DNA of 64,000 bases from Ptiloglossa arizonensis (taxonomy: Eukaryota; Arthropoda; Insecta; Hymenoptera; Colletidae). The translations under genes and the position numbers were made by a program. Positions 11,657 to 23,451 of the stretch are shown piece by piece. The notes below the pieces were generated by a model. It worked only from the letters and a program-made list of their open reading frames with translations, made no database searches and had not been told where the DNA came from. The stretch lies in the NCBI RefSeq assembly GCF_051014685.1, contig NW_027478534.1, positions 744,001 through 808,000 of the forward strand. The letters run 5' to 3'. Within the stretch, counting starts at the first letter, position 1; each line of letters begins with the position of its first letter.

Positions 11657-12182
11657 GAAAATTTTTGAGTTTCTCAAGCGTTTCTTACCTCCAAACTGCC
11701 ATATCTCTCGAACGGATTGACCAATCCGCAATATTTCTGTTGCATCTGAAAGTAGAACCTCGCCCGATTACAAACGTATGCGTACTTTTCCCCTTGTCCG
11801 TCCTAGTTATGCTTGTCGAGCATCAGAACTGTGAACATTTTGAGTTTCTCGACCGTTTTTTACCTCCAAACTGCCATATCTCGCGAACGGATTGACCGAT
11901 CCGCAAAATTTCTGTTGCATCTGAAAGTAGAAACTCGCCCGATTACAACCGTATGCGTACTTTTCCCCTTGTCCGTCCTAGTTATGCTTGTCGAGCATCA
12001 GAACTGTGAACATTTTGAGTTTCTCGACCGTGTTTTACCTCCAAACTGCCATATCTCGCGAACGGATTGACCGATCCGCAAAATTTCTGTTGCATCTGAA
12101 AGTAGAAACCCGCCCGATTACAACGGTATGTGTACTTTTCCCCTAGGCCGCTCCAGTTATTCGTTTCGAGCATCAGAACTGC
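11657..12182. repeat. 526-bp three-monomer duplication, copy 2
   Basis: Starts at the second GAAAATTTTTGAG tract and runs to the normal GAAAATTTTGAG tract at 12183. The copies are adjacent and near-identical, including the +1 T, so the single-base insertion predates the duplication. Open frames of 85-97 codons repeated here merely mirror the duplication. Confidence 0.88.
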
Positions 12183-12954
12183 GAAAATTTTGAGTTTCTC
12201 AACCGTTTCTTACCTCCAAACTGCCATATCTCGCGAACGGATTGACCGATCCGCAAAATTTCTATTGCATCTGAAAGTAGAAACTCGCCCGATTACAACG
12301 GTATGCGTACTTTTTCCCTAGGCCGTTCTAGTTATTCGTTTCGAGCATCAGAACTGCGAAAATTTTGAGTTTCTCAAGCGTTTCTTACCTCCAAACTCCC
12401 ATATCTCGCGAACGGATTGACCAAACCGCAAAATTCCTGTTGCATCTGAAAGTAGAAATCCGCCCGATTACAACGGTATGCGTACTCTTCCCCTAGGCCG
12501 TTCTAGCTATGCTTGTCGATAATCAGAACTGTGAACATTTTGAGTTTCTCAACCGTTTCTTACCTCCAAACTGCCATATTTCGCGAACGGATTGACCAAC
12601 CCGCAAAATTTCTGTTGCATCTGAAAGTAGAAGCTCGCCCTATTACAACGGTATGCGTACTTTTCCCCTAGTCCGTTCTAGTTATGCTTGTCGAGCACCA
12701 GAACTGCGAAAATTTTGAGTTTCTCAAGCGTTTCGTACCTCCAAACTGCCATATCTCGCGAACGTATTGACCAATCCGCAAAATTTCTGTTGCATCTGAA
12801 AGTAGAAACTCGCCCGATTTCAGCAGTATGAGTACTTTTCCCCTAGGCCGTTCTAGTTATGCTTGTCGAGCATCAGAACTGCGAAAATTTTGAGTTTCTC
12901 AAGCGTTTCTTACCTCCAAACTGCCATATCTCGCGAACGGATTGACCAATCCAC

Positions 12955-14529
12955 AAAATTTCTGTTGCATCTGAAAGTATACACACGCCCAATTGCAACG
13001 GTATGTGTACTTTTCCCCTAGGCCGTTCTAGTTATGCTTGTCGAGCATCAGAACTGCGAAAATTTTGAGTTTCTCAAGCGTTTCCTATATCCAGACTGCC
13101 ATATCTCGCGAACGGATTGACCAATCCGCAAAATTTCTGTTGCATCTGAAAGTAGAAACTCGCCCGGTTACAACAGTATGCGTACTTTTCACCTAGGCCG
13201 TTCTGGTTATTCGTTTCGAGCATCAGAACTGCGAAAATTTTGAGTTTCTCAAGCGTTTCTTACCTCCAAACTGCCATATCTCGCGAACGGATTGACCAAT
13301 CCGCAAAATTTCTGTTGCATCTGAAAGTAGAAACTCGCCCGATTACAACGGTATGCGTACTTTTCCCCTAGTCCGTTCTGGTTATTCGTTTCGAGCATCA
13401 GAACTGCGAAAATTTTGAGTTTCTCAAGCGTTTCTTACCTCCAAACTGCCATATCTCGCGAACGGATTGACCAATCCGCAAAATTTCTGTTGCATCTGAA
13501 AGTAGAAACTCGCCCGGTTACAACAGTATGCGTACTTTTCACCTAGGCCGTTCTAGTTATTCGTTTCGAGCATCAGAACTGCGAAAATTTTTAGTTTCTC
13601 AAGCGTTTCTTACGTCCAAACTGCCATATCTCGCGAACGGATTGACCAATCCACAAAATTTCTGTTGCATCTGAAAGTAGAAACTCGCCCGATTACAACG
13701 GTATGCCAACCTTTCCCCTAGGCCGTTCTAGTTATTCGTTTCGAGCATCAGAACTGCGAAAATTTTGTGTTTCTCAAGCGTTTCTTACGTCCAAACTGCC
13801 ATATCTCGCGAACGGATTGACCAATCCACAAAATTTCTGTTGCATCTGAAAGTAGAATCTCGCCCGATTACAACAGTATGCCAACCTTTCCCCTAGGCCG
13901 TTCTAGTTATTCGTTTCGGGCATCAGAACTGCGAAAATTTTGAGTTTCTCAAGCGTTTCTTACGTCCAAACTGCCATATCTCGCGAACGGATTGACCAAT
14001 CCGCAAAATTTCTGTTGCATCTGAAAGTAGAAACTCGCCCGATTGCAACGGTATGTGTACTTTTCCCCTAGGCCGTTCTGGTTATTCGTTTGGAGCATCA
14101 GAACTGCGAAAATTTTGAGTTTCTCAAGCGTTTCTTACCTCCAAACTGCCATATCTCGCGAACGGATTGACCAATCCGCAAAATTTCTGTTGCATCTGAA
14201 AATAGAAACTCGCCCGATTACGACGGTGTGCGTACTTTTCCCCTAGGCCGTTCTGGTTATTCGTTTCGAGCATCAGAACTGCGAAAATTTTGAGTTTCTC
14301 AAGCGTTTCTTACCTCCAAACTGCCATATCTCGCGAACGGATTGACCAATCCGCAAAATTTCTGTTGCATCTGAAAGTAGAAACTCGCCCCATTACAACG
14401 GTATGCGTACTTTTCCCCTAGTCCGTTCTGGTTATTCGTTTCGAGCATCAGAACTGCGAAAATTTTGAGTTTCTCAAGCGTTTCTTACCTCCAAACTGCC
14501 ATATCTCGCGAACGGATTGACCAATCCTC
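12955..14529. repeat. 9-mer HOR unit, 1575 bp (copy 1)
   Basis: Begins with a v7 monomer (GTATACACACG, CCTATATCC) and continues with CGGTTACAACAG, a TAGTCCGTTCTGG type, CGGTTACAACAG with TTTTTAG, TATGCCAACC with TTTTGTGTTTC, u4, a GATTGCAACGG/CGTTTGGAG type (u7'), u8 and u1. Here v7 is not followed by the GTTGAAACACG monomer that follows it in the 12-, 16- and 20-mers. Confidence 0.82.
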
Positions 14530-16103
14530 AAAATTTCTGTTGCATCTGAAAGTAGAAACTCGCCGGTTACAACAGTATGCGTACTTTTCCCCTAGGCCGT
14601 TCTAGTTATGCTTGTCGAGCATCAGAACTGCGAAAATTTTGAGTTTCTCAAGCGTTTCCTATATCCAGACTGCCATATCTCGCGAACGGATTGACCAATC
14701 CGCAAAATTTCTGTTGCATCTGAAAGTAGAAACTCGCCCGGTTACAACAGTATGCGTACTTTTCACCTAGGCCGTTCTGGTTATTCGTTTCGAGCATCAG
14801 AACTGCGAAAATTTTGAGTTTCTCAAGCGTTTCTTACCTCCAAACTGCCATATCTCGCGAACGGATTGACCAATCCGCAAAATTTCTGTTGCATCTGAAA
14901 GTAGAAACTCGCCCGATTACAACGGTATGCGTACTTTTCCCCTAGTCCGTTCTGGTTATTCGTTTCGAGCATCAGAACTGCGAAAATTTTGAGTTTCTCA
15001 AGCGTTTCTTACCTCCAAACTGCCATATCTCGCGAACGGATTGACCAATCCGCAAAATTTCTGTTGCATCTGAAAGTAGAAACTCGCCCGGTTACAACAG
15101 TATGCGTACTTTTCACCTAGGCCGTTCTAGTTATTCGTTTCGAGCATCAGAACTGCGAAAATTTTTAGTTTCTCAAGCGTTTCTTACGTCCAAACTGCCA
15201 TATCTCGCGAACGGATTGACCAATCCACAAAATTTCTGTTGCATCTGAAAGTAGAAACTCGCCCGATTACAAAGGTATGCCAACCTTTCCCCTAGGCCGT
15301 TCTAGTTATTCGTTTCGAGCATCAGAACTGCGAAAATTTTGTGTTTCTCAAGCGTTTCTTACGTCCAAACTGCCATATCTCGCGAACGGATTGACCAATC
15401 CACAAAATTTCTGTTGCATCTGAAAGTAGAATCTCGCCCGATTACAACAGTATGCCAACCTTTCCCCTAGGCCGTTCTAGTTATTCGTTTCGGGCATCAG
15501 AACTGCGAAAATTTTGAGTTTCTCAAGCGTTTCTTACGTCCAAACTGCCATATCTCGCGAACGGATTGACCAATCCGCAAAATTTCTGTTGCATCTGAAA
15601 GTAGAAACTCGCCCGATTGCAACGGTATGTGTACTTTTCCCCTAGGCCGTTCTGGTTATTCGTTTGGAGCATCAGAACTGCGAAAATTTTGAGTTTCTCA
15701 AGCGTTTCTTACCTCCAAACTGCCATATCTCGCGAACGGATTGACCAATCCGCAAAATTTCTGTTGCATCTGAAAATAGAAACTCGCCCGATTACGACGG
15801 TGTGCGTACTTTTCCCCTAGGCCGTTCTGGTTATTCGTTTCGAGCATCAGAACTGCGAAAATTTTGAGTTTCTCAAGCGTTTCTTACCTCCAAACGGCCA
15901 TATCTCGCGAACGGATTGACCAATCCGCAAAATTTCTGTTGCATCTGAAAGTAGAAACTCGCCCCATTACAACGGTATGCGTACTTTTCCCCTAGTCCGT
16001 TCTGGTTATTCGTTTCGAGCATCAGAACTGCGAAAATTTTGAGTTTCTCAAGCGTTTCTTACCTCCAAACTGCCATATCTCGCGAACGGATTGACCAATC
16101 CTC
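14530..16103. repeat. 9-mer HOR unit, 1574 bp (copy 2), opened by a chimeric monomer
   Basis: Same order as 12955-14529, except that the first monomer is a hybrid. Its 5' part is u2 (TCAAAATTT, CGCCGGTTACAACAG, one base short) and its 3' part is v7 (GTTATGCTTGTCG, CCTATATCC). The switch lies in about 14580-14605, across TTTTCCCCTAGGCCG. Small private changes distinguish the copy (TACAAAGG near 15271, AAACGGCC near 15894). Confidence 0.82.
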
Positions 16104-19100
16104 AAAATTTCTGTTGCATCTGAAAGTAGAAACTCGCCGGTTACAACAGTATGCGTACTTTTCACCTAGGGCGTTCTAGTTATTCGTTTCGAGCATCAGA
16201 ACTGCGAAAATTTTTAGTTTCTCAAGCGTTTCTTACGTCCAAACTGCCATATCTCGCGAACGGATTGACCAATCCACAAAATTTCTGTTGCATCTGAAAG
16301 TAGAAACTCGCCCGATTACAACGGTATGCCAACCTTTCCCCTAGGCCGTTCTAGTTATTCGTTTCGAGCATCAGAACTGCGAAAATTTTGAGTTTCTCAA
16401 GCGTTTCTTACGTCCAAACTGCCATATCTCGCGAACGGATTGACCAATCCACAAAATTTCTGTTGCATCTGAAAGTAGAATCTCGCCCGATTACAACAGT
16501 ATGCCAACCTTTCCCCTAGGCCGTTCTAGTTATTCGTTTCGGGCATCAGAACTGCGAAAATTTTGAGTTTCTCAAGCGTTTCTTACGTCCAAACTGCCAT
16601 ATCTCGCGAACGGATTGACCAATCCGCAAAATTTCTGTTGCATCTGAAAGTAGAAACTCGCCCGATTACAACGGTATGCGTACTTTTCCCGTAGGCCGTT
16701 CTGGTTATTCGTTTCGAGCATCAGAACTGCGAAAAATTTGAGTTTCTCAAGCGTTTCTTACCTCCAAACTGCCATATCTCGCGAACGGATTGACCAATCC
16801 GCAAAATTTCTGTTGCATCTGAAAGTAGAAACTCGCCCGATTACAACGGTATGCCAACCTTTCCCCTAGGCCGTTCTAGTTATTCGTTTCGAGCATCAGA
16901 ACTGCGAAAATTTTGAGATTCTCAAGCGTTTCTTACCTCCAAACTGCCATATCTCGCGAACGGATTGACCAATCCACAAAATTTCTGTTGCATCTGCAAG
17001 TATACACACGCCCAATTGCAACGGTATGTGTACTTTTCCCCTAGGCCGTTCTAGTTATGCTTGTCGAGCATCAGAACTGCGAAAATTTTGAGTTTCTCAA
17101 GCGTTTCCTATATCCAGACTGCCATATCTCGCGAACGGATAGACCAATCCGCAAAATTTCTGTTGCATCTGAAAGTTGAAACACGCCCGATTACAACGGT
17201 ATGAGTACTTTTCCCCTAGGCCGTTCTAGTTATTCGTTTCGAGCATCAGAACTGCGAAAATTTTTAGTTTCTCAAGCGTTTCTTACATCCAAACTGCCAT
17301 ATCTCGCGAACGGATTGACCAATCCGCAAAATTTCTGTTGCATCTGAAAGTAGAAACTCGCCCGATTACAACGGTATGCGTACTTTTCCCCTAGGCCGTT
17401 CTGGTTATTCGTTTGGAGCATCAGAACTGCGAAAATTTTGAGTTTCTCAAGCGCTTCTTACATCCAAACTGCCATATCTCGCGAACGGATTGACCAATCC
17501 GCAAAATTTCTGTTGCATCTGAAAGTAGAAACTCGCCCGATTACAACGGTATGCGTACTTTTCCCCTAGTCCGTTCTGGTTATTCGTTTCGAGCATCAGA
17601 ACTGCGAAAATTTTGAGTTTCTCAAGCGTTTCTTACCTCCAAACTGCCATATCTCGCGAACGGATTGACCAATCCGCAAAATTTCTGTTGCATCTGAAAG
17701 TAGAAACTCGCCCGGTTAAAACAGTATGCGTACTTTTCACCTAGGCCGTTCTAGTTATTCGTTTCGAGCATCAGAACTGCGAAAATTTTTAGTTTCTCAA
17801 GCGTTTCTTACGTCCAAACTGCCATATCTCGCGAACGGATTGACCAATCCACAAAATTTCTGTTGCATCTGAAAGTAGAAACTCGCCCGATTACAACGGT
17901 ATGCCAACCTTTCCCCTAGGCCGTTCTAGTTATTCGTTTCGAGCATCAGAACTGCGAAAATTTTGAGTTTCTCAAGCGTTTCTTACGTCCAAACTGCCAT
18001 ATCTCGCGAACGGATTGACCAATCCACAAAATTTCTGTTGCATCTGAAAGTAGAAACTCGCCCGGTCACAACAGTATGCGTACTTTTCACCTAGGCCGTT
18101 CTAGTTATTCGTTTCGAGCATCAGAACTGCGAAAATTTTGAGTGTCTCAAGCGTTTCTTACCTCCAAACTGCCATATCTCGCGAATGGATAGCCCAATCC
18201 GCAAAATTTCTGTTGCATCTGAAAGTAGAAACTCGCCCGATTACAACGGTATCCGTACTTTTCCCCTAGGCCGTTCTGGTTATTCGTTTGGAGCATCAGA
18301 ACTGCGAAAATTTTGAGTTTCTCAAGCGTTTCTTACCTCCAAACTGCCATATCTCGCGAACGGATTGACCAATCCGCAAAATTTCTGTTGCATCTGAAAG
18401 TAGAAACTCCCCCAATTGCAACGGTATGTGTACTTTTCCCCTAGGCCATTCTAGTTATTCGTTTCGAGCATCAGAGCTGCGAAAATTTTGGGTTTCTCAA
18501 GCGTTTCTTACCTCCAAACTGCCATATCTCGCGAACGGATTGACCAATCCGCAAAATTTCTGTTGCATCTGAAAGTAGAAACTCGCCCGGTTACAACAGT
18601 ATGCGTACTTTTCACCTAGGCCGTTCTAGTTATTCGTTTCGAGCATCAGAACTGCGAAAATTTTTAGTTTCTCAAGCGTTTCTTACGTCCAAACTGCCAT
18701 ATCTCGCGAACGGATTGACCAATCCACAAAATTTCTGTTGCATCTGAAAGTAGAAACTCGCCCGATTACAAAGGTATGCCAACCTTTCCCCTAGGCCGTT
18801 CTGGTTATTCGTTTCGAGCATCAGAACTGCGAAAATTTTGAGTTTCTCAAGCGTTTCTTACCTCCAAACTGCCATATCTCGCGAACGGATTGACCAATCC
18901 GCAAAATTTCTGTTGCATCTGAAAGTAGAAACTCGCCCGGTTACAACAGTATGCGTACTTTTCACCTAGGCCGTTCTAGTTATTCGTTTCGAGCATCAGA
19001 ACTGCGAAAATTTTTAGTTTCTCAAGCGTTTCTTACGTCCAAACTGCCATATCTCGCGAACGGATTGACCAATCCACAAAATTTCTGTTGCATCTGAAAG

Positions 19101-19952
19101 TAGAAACTCGCCCGATTACAAAGGTATGCCAACCTTTCCCCTAGGCCGTTCTAGTTATTCGTTTCGAGCATCAGAACTGCGAAAATTTTGTGTTTCTCAA
19201 GCGTTTCTTACGTCCAAACTGCCATATCTCGCGAACGGATTGACCAATCCACAAAATTTCTGTTGCATCTGAAAGTAGAATCTCGCCCGATTACAACAGT
19301 ATGCCAACCTTTCCCCTAGGCCGTTCTAGTTATTCGTTTCGGGCATCAGAACTGCGAAAATTTTGAGTTTCTCAAGCGTTTCTTACGTCCAAACTGCCAT
19401 ATCTCGCGAACGGATTGACCAATCCGCAAAATTTCTGTTGCATCTGAAAGTAGAAACTCGCCCGATTGCAACGGTATGTGTACTTTTCCCCTAGGCCGTT
19501 CTGGTTATTCGTTTGGAGCATCAGAACTGCGAAAATTTTGAGTTTCTCAAGCGTTTCTTACCTCCAAACTGCCATATCTCGCGAACGGATTGACCAATCC
19601 GCAAAATTTCTGTTGCATCTGAAAATAGAAACTCGCCCGATTACGACGGTGTGCGTACTTTTCCCCTAGGCCGTTCTGGTTATTCGTTTCGAGCATCAGA
19701 ACTGCGAAAATTTTGAGTTTCTCAAGCGTTTCTTACCTCCAAACTGCCATATCTCGCGAACGGATTGACCAATCCGCAAAATTTCTGTTGCATCTGAAAG
19801 TAGAAACTCGCCCCATTACAACGGTATGCGTACTTTTCCCCTAGTCCGTTCTGGTTATTCGTTTCGAGCATCAGAACTGCGAAAATTTTGAGTTTCTCAA
19901 GCGTTTCTTACCTCCAAACTGCCATATCTCGCGAACGGATTGACCAATCCTC
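16104..19952. repeat. 22-mer HOR unit, 3849 bp
   Basis: Phased on u2 (CGCCGG). Order: u2 (with CACCTAGGGCG), u3-u6, v7-v10, v11', w12, m1' (CGGTCACAACAG), x (TATCCGTAC), y (ACTCCCCCAATTGC, GGCCATTCTAG, AGAGCTGCG), then z and aa (CGGTTACAACAG; TACAAAGGTATGCC) present twice, u4, u7', u8, u1. It equals the next 20-mer plus one additional z/aa pair. Confidence 0.87.
18553..18902. repeat. Extra 350-bp dimer inside the 22-mer
   Basis: A z monomer (18553) and a TACAAAGG monomer (18728) precede a second z/aa pair at 18903-19252. The first TACAAAGG monomer switches after CTAGGCCGTT to CTGGTTATTCG and TTACCTCC, unlike aa, so it is chimeric. This pair is absent from 19953-23451 and accounts for the 3849 versus 3499 bp difference. 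Confidence 0.82.
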
Positions 19953-22900
19953 AAAATTTCTGTTGCATCTGAAAGTAGAAACTCGCCGGTTACAACAGTA
20001 TGCGTACTTTTCACCTAGGGCGTTCTAGTTATTCGTTTCGAGCATCAGAACTGCGAAAATTTTTAGTTTCTCAAGCGTTTCTTACGTCCAAACTGCCATA
20101 TCTCGCGAACGGATTGACCAATCCACAAAATTTCTGTTGCATCTGAAAGTAGAAACTCGCCCGATTACAACGGTATGCCAACCTTTCCCCTAGGCCGTTC
20201 TAGTTATTCGTTTCGAGCATCAGAACTGCGAAAATTTTGAGTTTCTCAAGCGTTTCTTACGTCCAAACTGCCATATCTCGCGAACGGATTGACCAATCCA
20301 CAAAATTTCTGTTGCATCTGAAAGTAGAATCTCGCCCGATTACAACAGTATGCCAACCTTTCCCCTAGGCCGTTCTAGTTATTCGTTTCGGGCATCAGAA
20401 CTGCGAAAATTTTGAGTTTCTCAAGCGTTTCTTACGTCCAAACTGCCATATCTCGCGAACGGATTGACCAATCCGCAAAATTTCTGTTGCATCTGAAAGT
20501 AGAAACTCGCCCGATTACAACGGTATGCGTACTTTTCCCGTAGGCCGTTCTGGTTATTCGTTTCGAGCATCAGAACTGCGAAAAATTTGAGTTTCTCAAG
20601 CGTTTCTTACCTCCAAACTGCCATATCTCGCGAACGGATTGACCAATCCGCAAAATTTCTGTTGCATCTGAAAGTAGAAACTCGCCCGATTACAACGGTA
20701 TGCCAACCTTTCCCCTAGGCCGTTCTAGTTATTCGTTTCGAGCATCAGAACTGCGAAAATTTTGAGATTCTCAAGCGTTTCTTACCTCCAAACTGCCATA
20801 TCTCGCGAACGGATTGACCAATCCACAAAATTTCTGTTGCATCTGCAAGTATACACACGCCCAATTGCAACGGTATGTGTACTTTTCCCCTAGGCCGTTC
20901 TAGTTATGCTTGTCGAGCATCAGAACTGCGAAAATTTTGAGTTTCTCAAGCGTTTCCTATATCCAGACTGCCATATCTCGCGAACGGATAGACCAATCCG
21001 CAAAATTTCTGTTGCATCTGAAAGTTGAAACACGCCCGATTACAACGGTATGAGTACTTTTCCCCTAGGCCGTTCTAGTTATTCGTTTCGAGCATCAGAA
21101 CTGCGAAAATTTTTAGTTTCTCAAGCGTTTCTTACATCCAAACTGCCATATCTCGCGAACGGATTGACCAATCCGCAAAATTTCTGTTGCATCTGAAAGT
21201 AGAAACTCGCCCGATTACAACGGTATGCGTACTTTTCCCCTAGGCCGTTCTGGTTATTCGTTTGGAGCATCAGAACTGCGAAAATTTTGAGTTTCTCAAG
21301 CGCTTCTTACATCCAAACTGCCATATCTCGCGAACGGATTGACCAATCCGCAAAATTTCTGTTGCATCTGAAAGTAGAAACTCGCCCGATTACAACGGTA
21401 TGCGTACTTTTCCCCTAGTCCGTTCTGGTTATTCGTTTCGAGCATCAGAACTGCGAAAATTTTGAGTTTCTCAAGCGTTTCTTACCTCCAAACTGCCATA
21501 TCTCGCGAACGGATTGACCAATCCGCAAAATTTCTGTTGCATCTGAAAGTAGAAACTCGCCCGGTTAAAACAGTATGCGTACTTTTCACCTAGGCCGTTC
21601 TAGTTATTCGTTTCGAGCATCAGAACTGCGAAAATTTTTAGTTTCTCAAGCGTTTCTTACGTCCAAACTGCCATATCTCGCGAACGGATTGACCAATCCA
21701 CAAAATTTCTGTTGCATCTGAAAGTAGAAACTCGCCCGATTACAACGGTATGCCAACCTTTCCCCTAGGCCGTTCTAGTTATTCGTTTCGAGCATCAGAA
21801 CTGCGAAAATTTTGAGTTTCTCAAGCGTTTCTTACGTCCAAACTGCCATATCTCGCGAACGGATTGACCAATCCACAAAATTTCTGTTGCATCTGAAAGT
21901 AGAAACTCGCCCGGTCACAACAGTATGCGTACTTTTCACCTAGGCCGTTCTAGTTATTCGTTTCGAGCATCAGAACTGCGAAAATTTTGAGTGTCTCAAG
22001 CGTTTCTTACCTCCAAACTGCCATATCTCGCGAATGGATAGCCCAATCCGCAAAATTTCTGTTGCATCTGAAAGTAGAAACTCGCCCGATTACAACGGTA
22101 TCCGTACTTTTCCCCTAGGCCGTTCTGGTTATTCGTTTGGAGCATCAGAACTGCGAAAATTTTGAGTTTCTCAAGCGTTTCTTACCTCCAAACTGCCATA
22201 TCTCGCGAACGGATTGACCAATCCGCAAAATTTCTGTTGCATCTGAAAGTAGAAACTCCCCCAATTGCAACGGTATGTGTACTTTTCCCCTAGGCCATTC
22301 TAGTTATTCGTTTCGAGCATCAGAGCTGCGAAAATTTTGGGTTTCTCAAGCGTTTCTTACCTCCAAACTGCCATATCTCGCGAACGGATTGACCAATCCG
22401 CAAAATTTCTGTTGCATCTGAAAGTAGAAACTCGCCCGGTTACAACAGTATGCGTACTTTTCACCTAGGCCGTTCTAGTTATTCGTTTCGAGCATCAGAA
22501 CTGCGAAAATTTTTAGTTTCTCAAGCGTTTCTTACGTCCAAACTGCCATATCTCGCGAACGGATTGACCAATCCACAAAATTTCTGTTGCATCTGAAAGT
22601 AGAAACTCGCCCGATTACAAAGGTATGCCAACCTTTCCCCTAGGCCGTTCTAGTTATTCGTTTCGAGCATCAGAACTGCGAAAATTTTGTGTTTCTCAAG
22701 CGTTTCTTACGTCCAAACTGCCATATCTCGCGAACGGATTGACCAATCCACAAAATTTCTGTTGCATCTGAAAGTAGAATCTCGCCCGATTACAACAGTA
22801 TGCCAACCTTTCCCCTAGGCCGTTCTAGTTATTCGTTTCGGGCATCAGAACTGCGAAAATTTTGAGTTTCTCAAGCGTTTCTTACGTCCAAACTGCCATA

Positions 22901-23451
22901 TCTCGCGAACGGATTGACCAATCCGCAAAATTTCTGTTGCATCTGAAAGTAGAAACTCGCCCGATTGCAACGGTATGTGTACTTTTCCCCTAGGCCGTTC
23001 TGGTTATTCGTTTGGAGCATCAGAACTGCGAAAATTTTGAGTTTCTCAAGCGTTTCTTACCTCCAAACTGCCATATCTCGCGAACGGATTGACCAATCCG
23101 CAAAATTTCTGTTGCATCTGAAAATAGAAACTCGCCCGATTACGACGGTGTGCGTACTTTTCCCCTAGGCCGTTCTGGTTATTCGTTTCGAGCATCAGAA
23201 CTGCGAAAATTTTGAGTTTCTCAAGCGTTTCTTACCTCCAAACTGCCATATCTCGCGAACGGATTGACCAATCCGCAAAATTTCTGTTGCATCTGAAAGT
23301 AGAAACTCGCCCCATTACAACGGTATGCGTACTTTTCCCCTAGTCCGTTCTGGTTATTCGTTTCGAGCATCAGAACTGCGAAAATTTTGAGTTTCTCAAG
23401 CGTTTCTTACCTCCAAACTGCCATATCTCGCGAACGGATTGACCAATCCTC
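19953..23451. repeat. 20-mer HOR unit, 3499 bp
   Basis: Order: u2-u6, v7-v10, v11', w12, m1', x, y, z, aa, u4, u7', u8, u1. Landmarks match the next unit at a constant 3499 bp, and I found no clear differences by eye over the compared part. It shares u1-u6, v7-v10, v11', w12 and m1 with the 16-mer at 4205-7003, so the two HORs have a common origin. Confidence 0.9.

Larger units (their letters stand above)
9803..12954. repeat. Mixed stretch of 18 monomers without a long HOR
   Basis: The monomers carry combinations not seen in the flanking HORs, such as GCTTGTCGAGCACC, GTGAACATT with CTCAACCG, TTTCGTACCTCC, CCTTGTCCGTCC and GGATTGACCGATCCG. The length is 18 x 175 + 2, the two extra bases coming from two copies of a +1 T monomer. 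The only clear internal higher-order structure is the 526-bp duplication listed separately. A partly repeated pair of monomers also occurs near 10750-11000 and 12530-12780 (GAAGCTCGCCCTATTAC). Confidence 0.8.

Noticed and set aside
11076..12321. Open frames of 63-97 codons, the longest in the window, on both strands
   Set aside because: They are repeated because the 526-bp unit is duplicated. The encoded peptide is a frame-rotated translation of the monomer, with no start context, domain or codon pattern. Because 175 mod 3 = 1, longer frames cannot persist unless all three frames are open.
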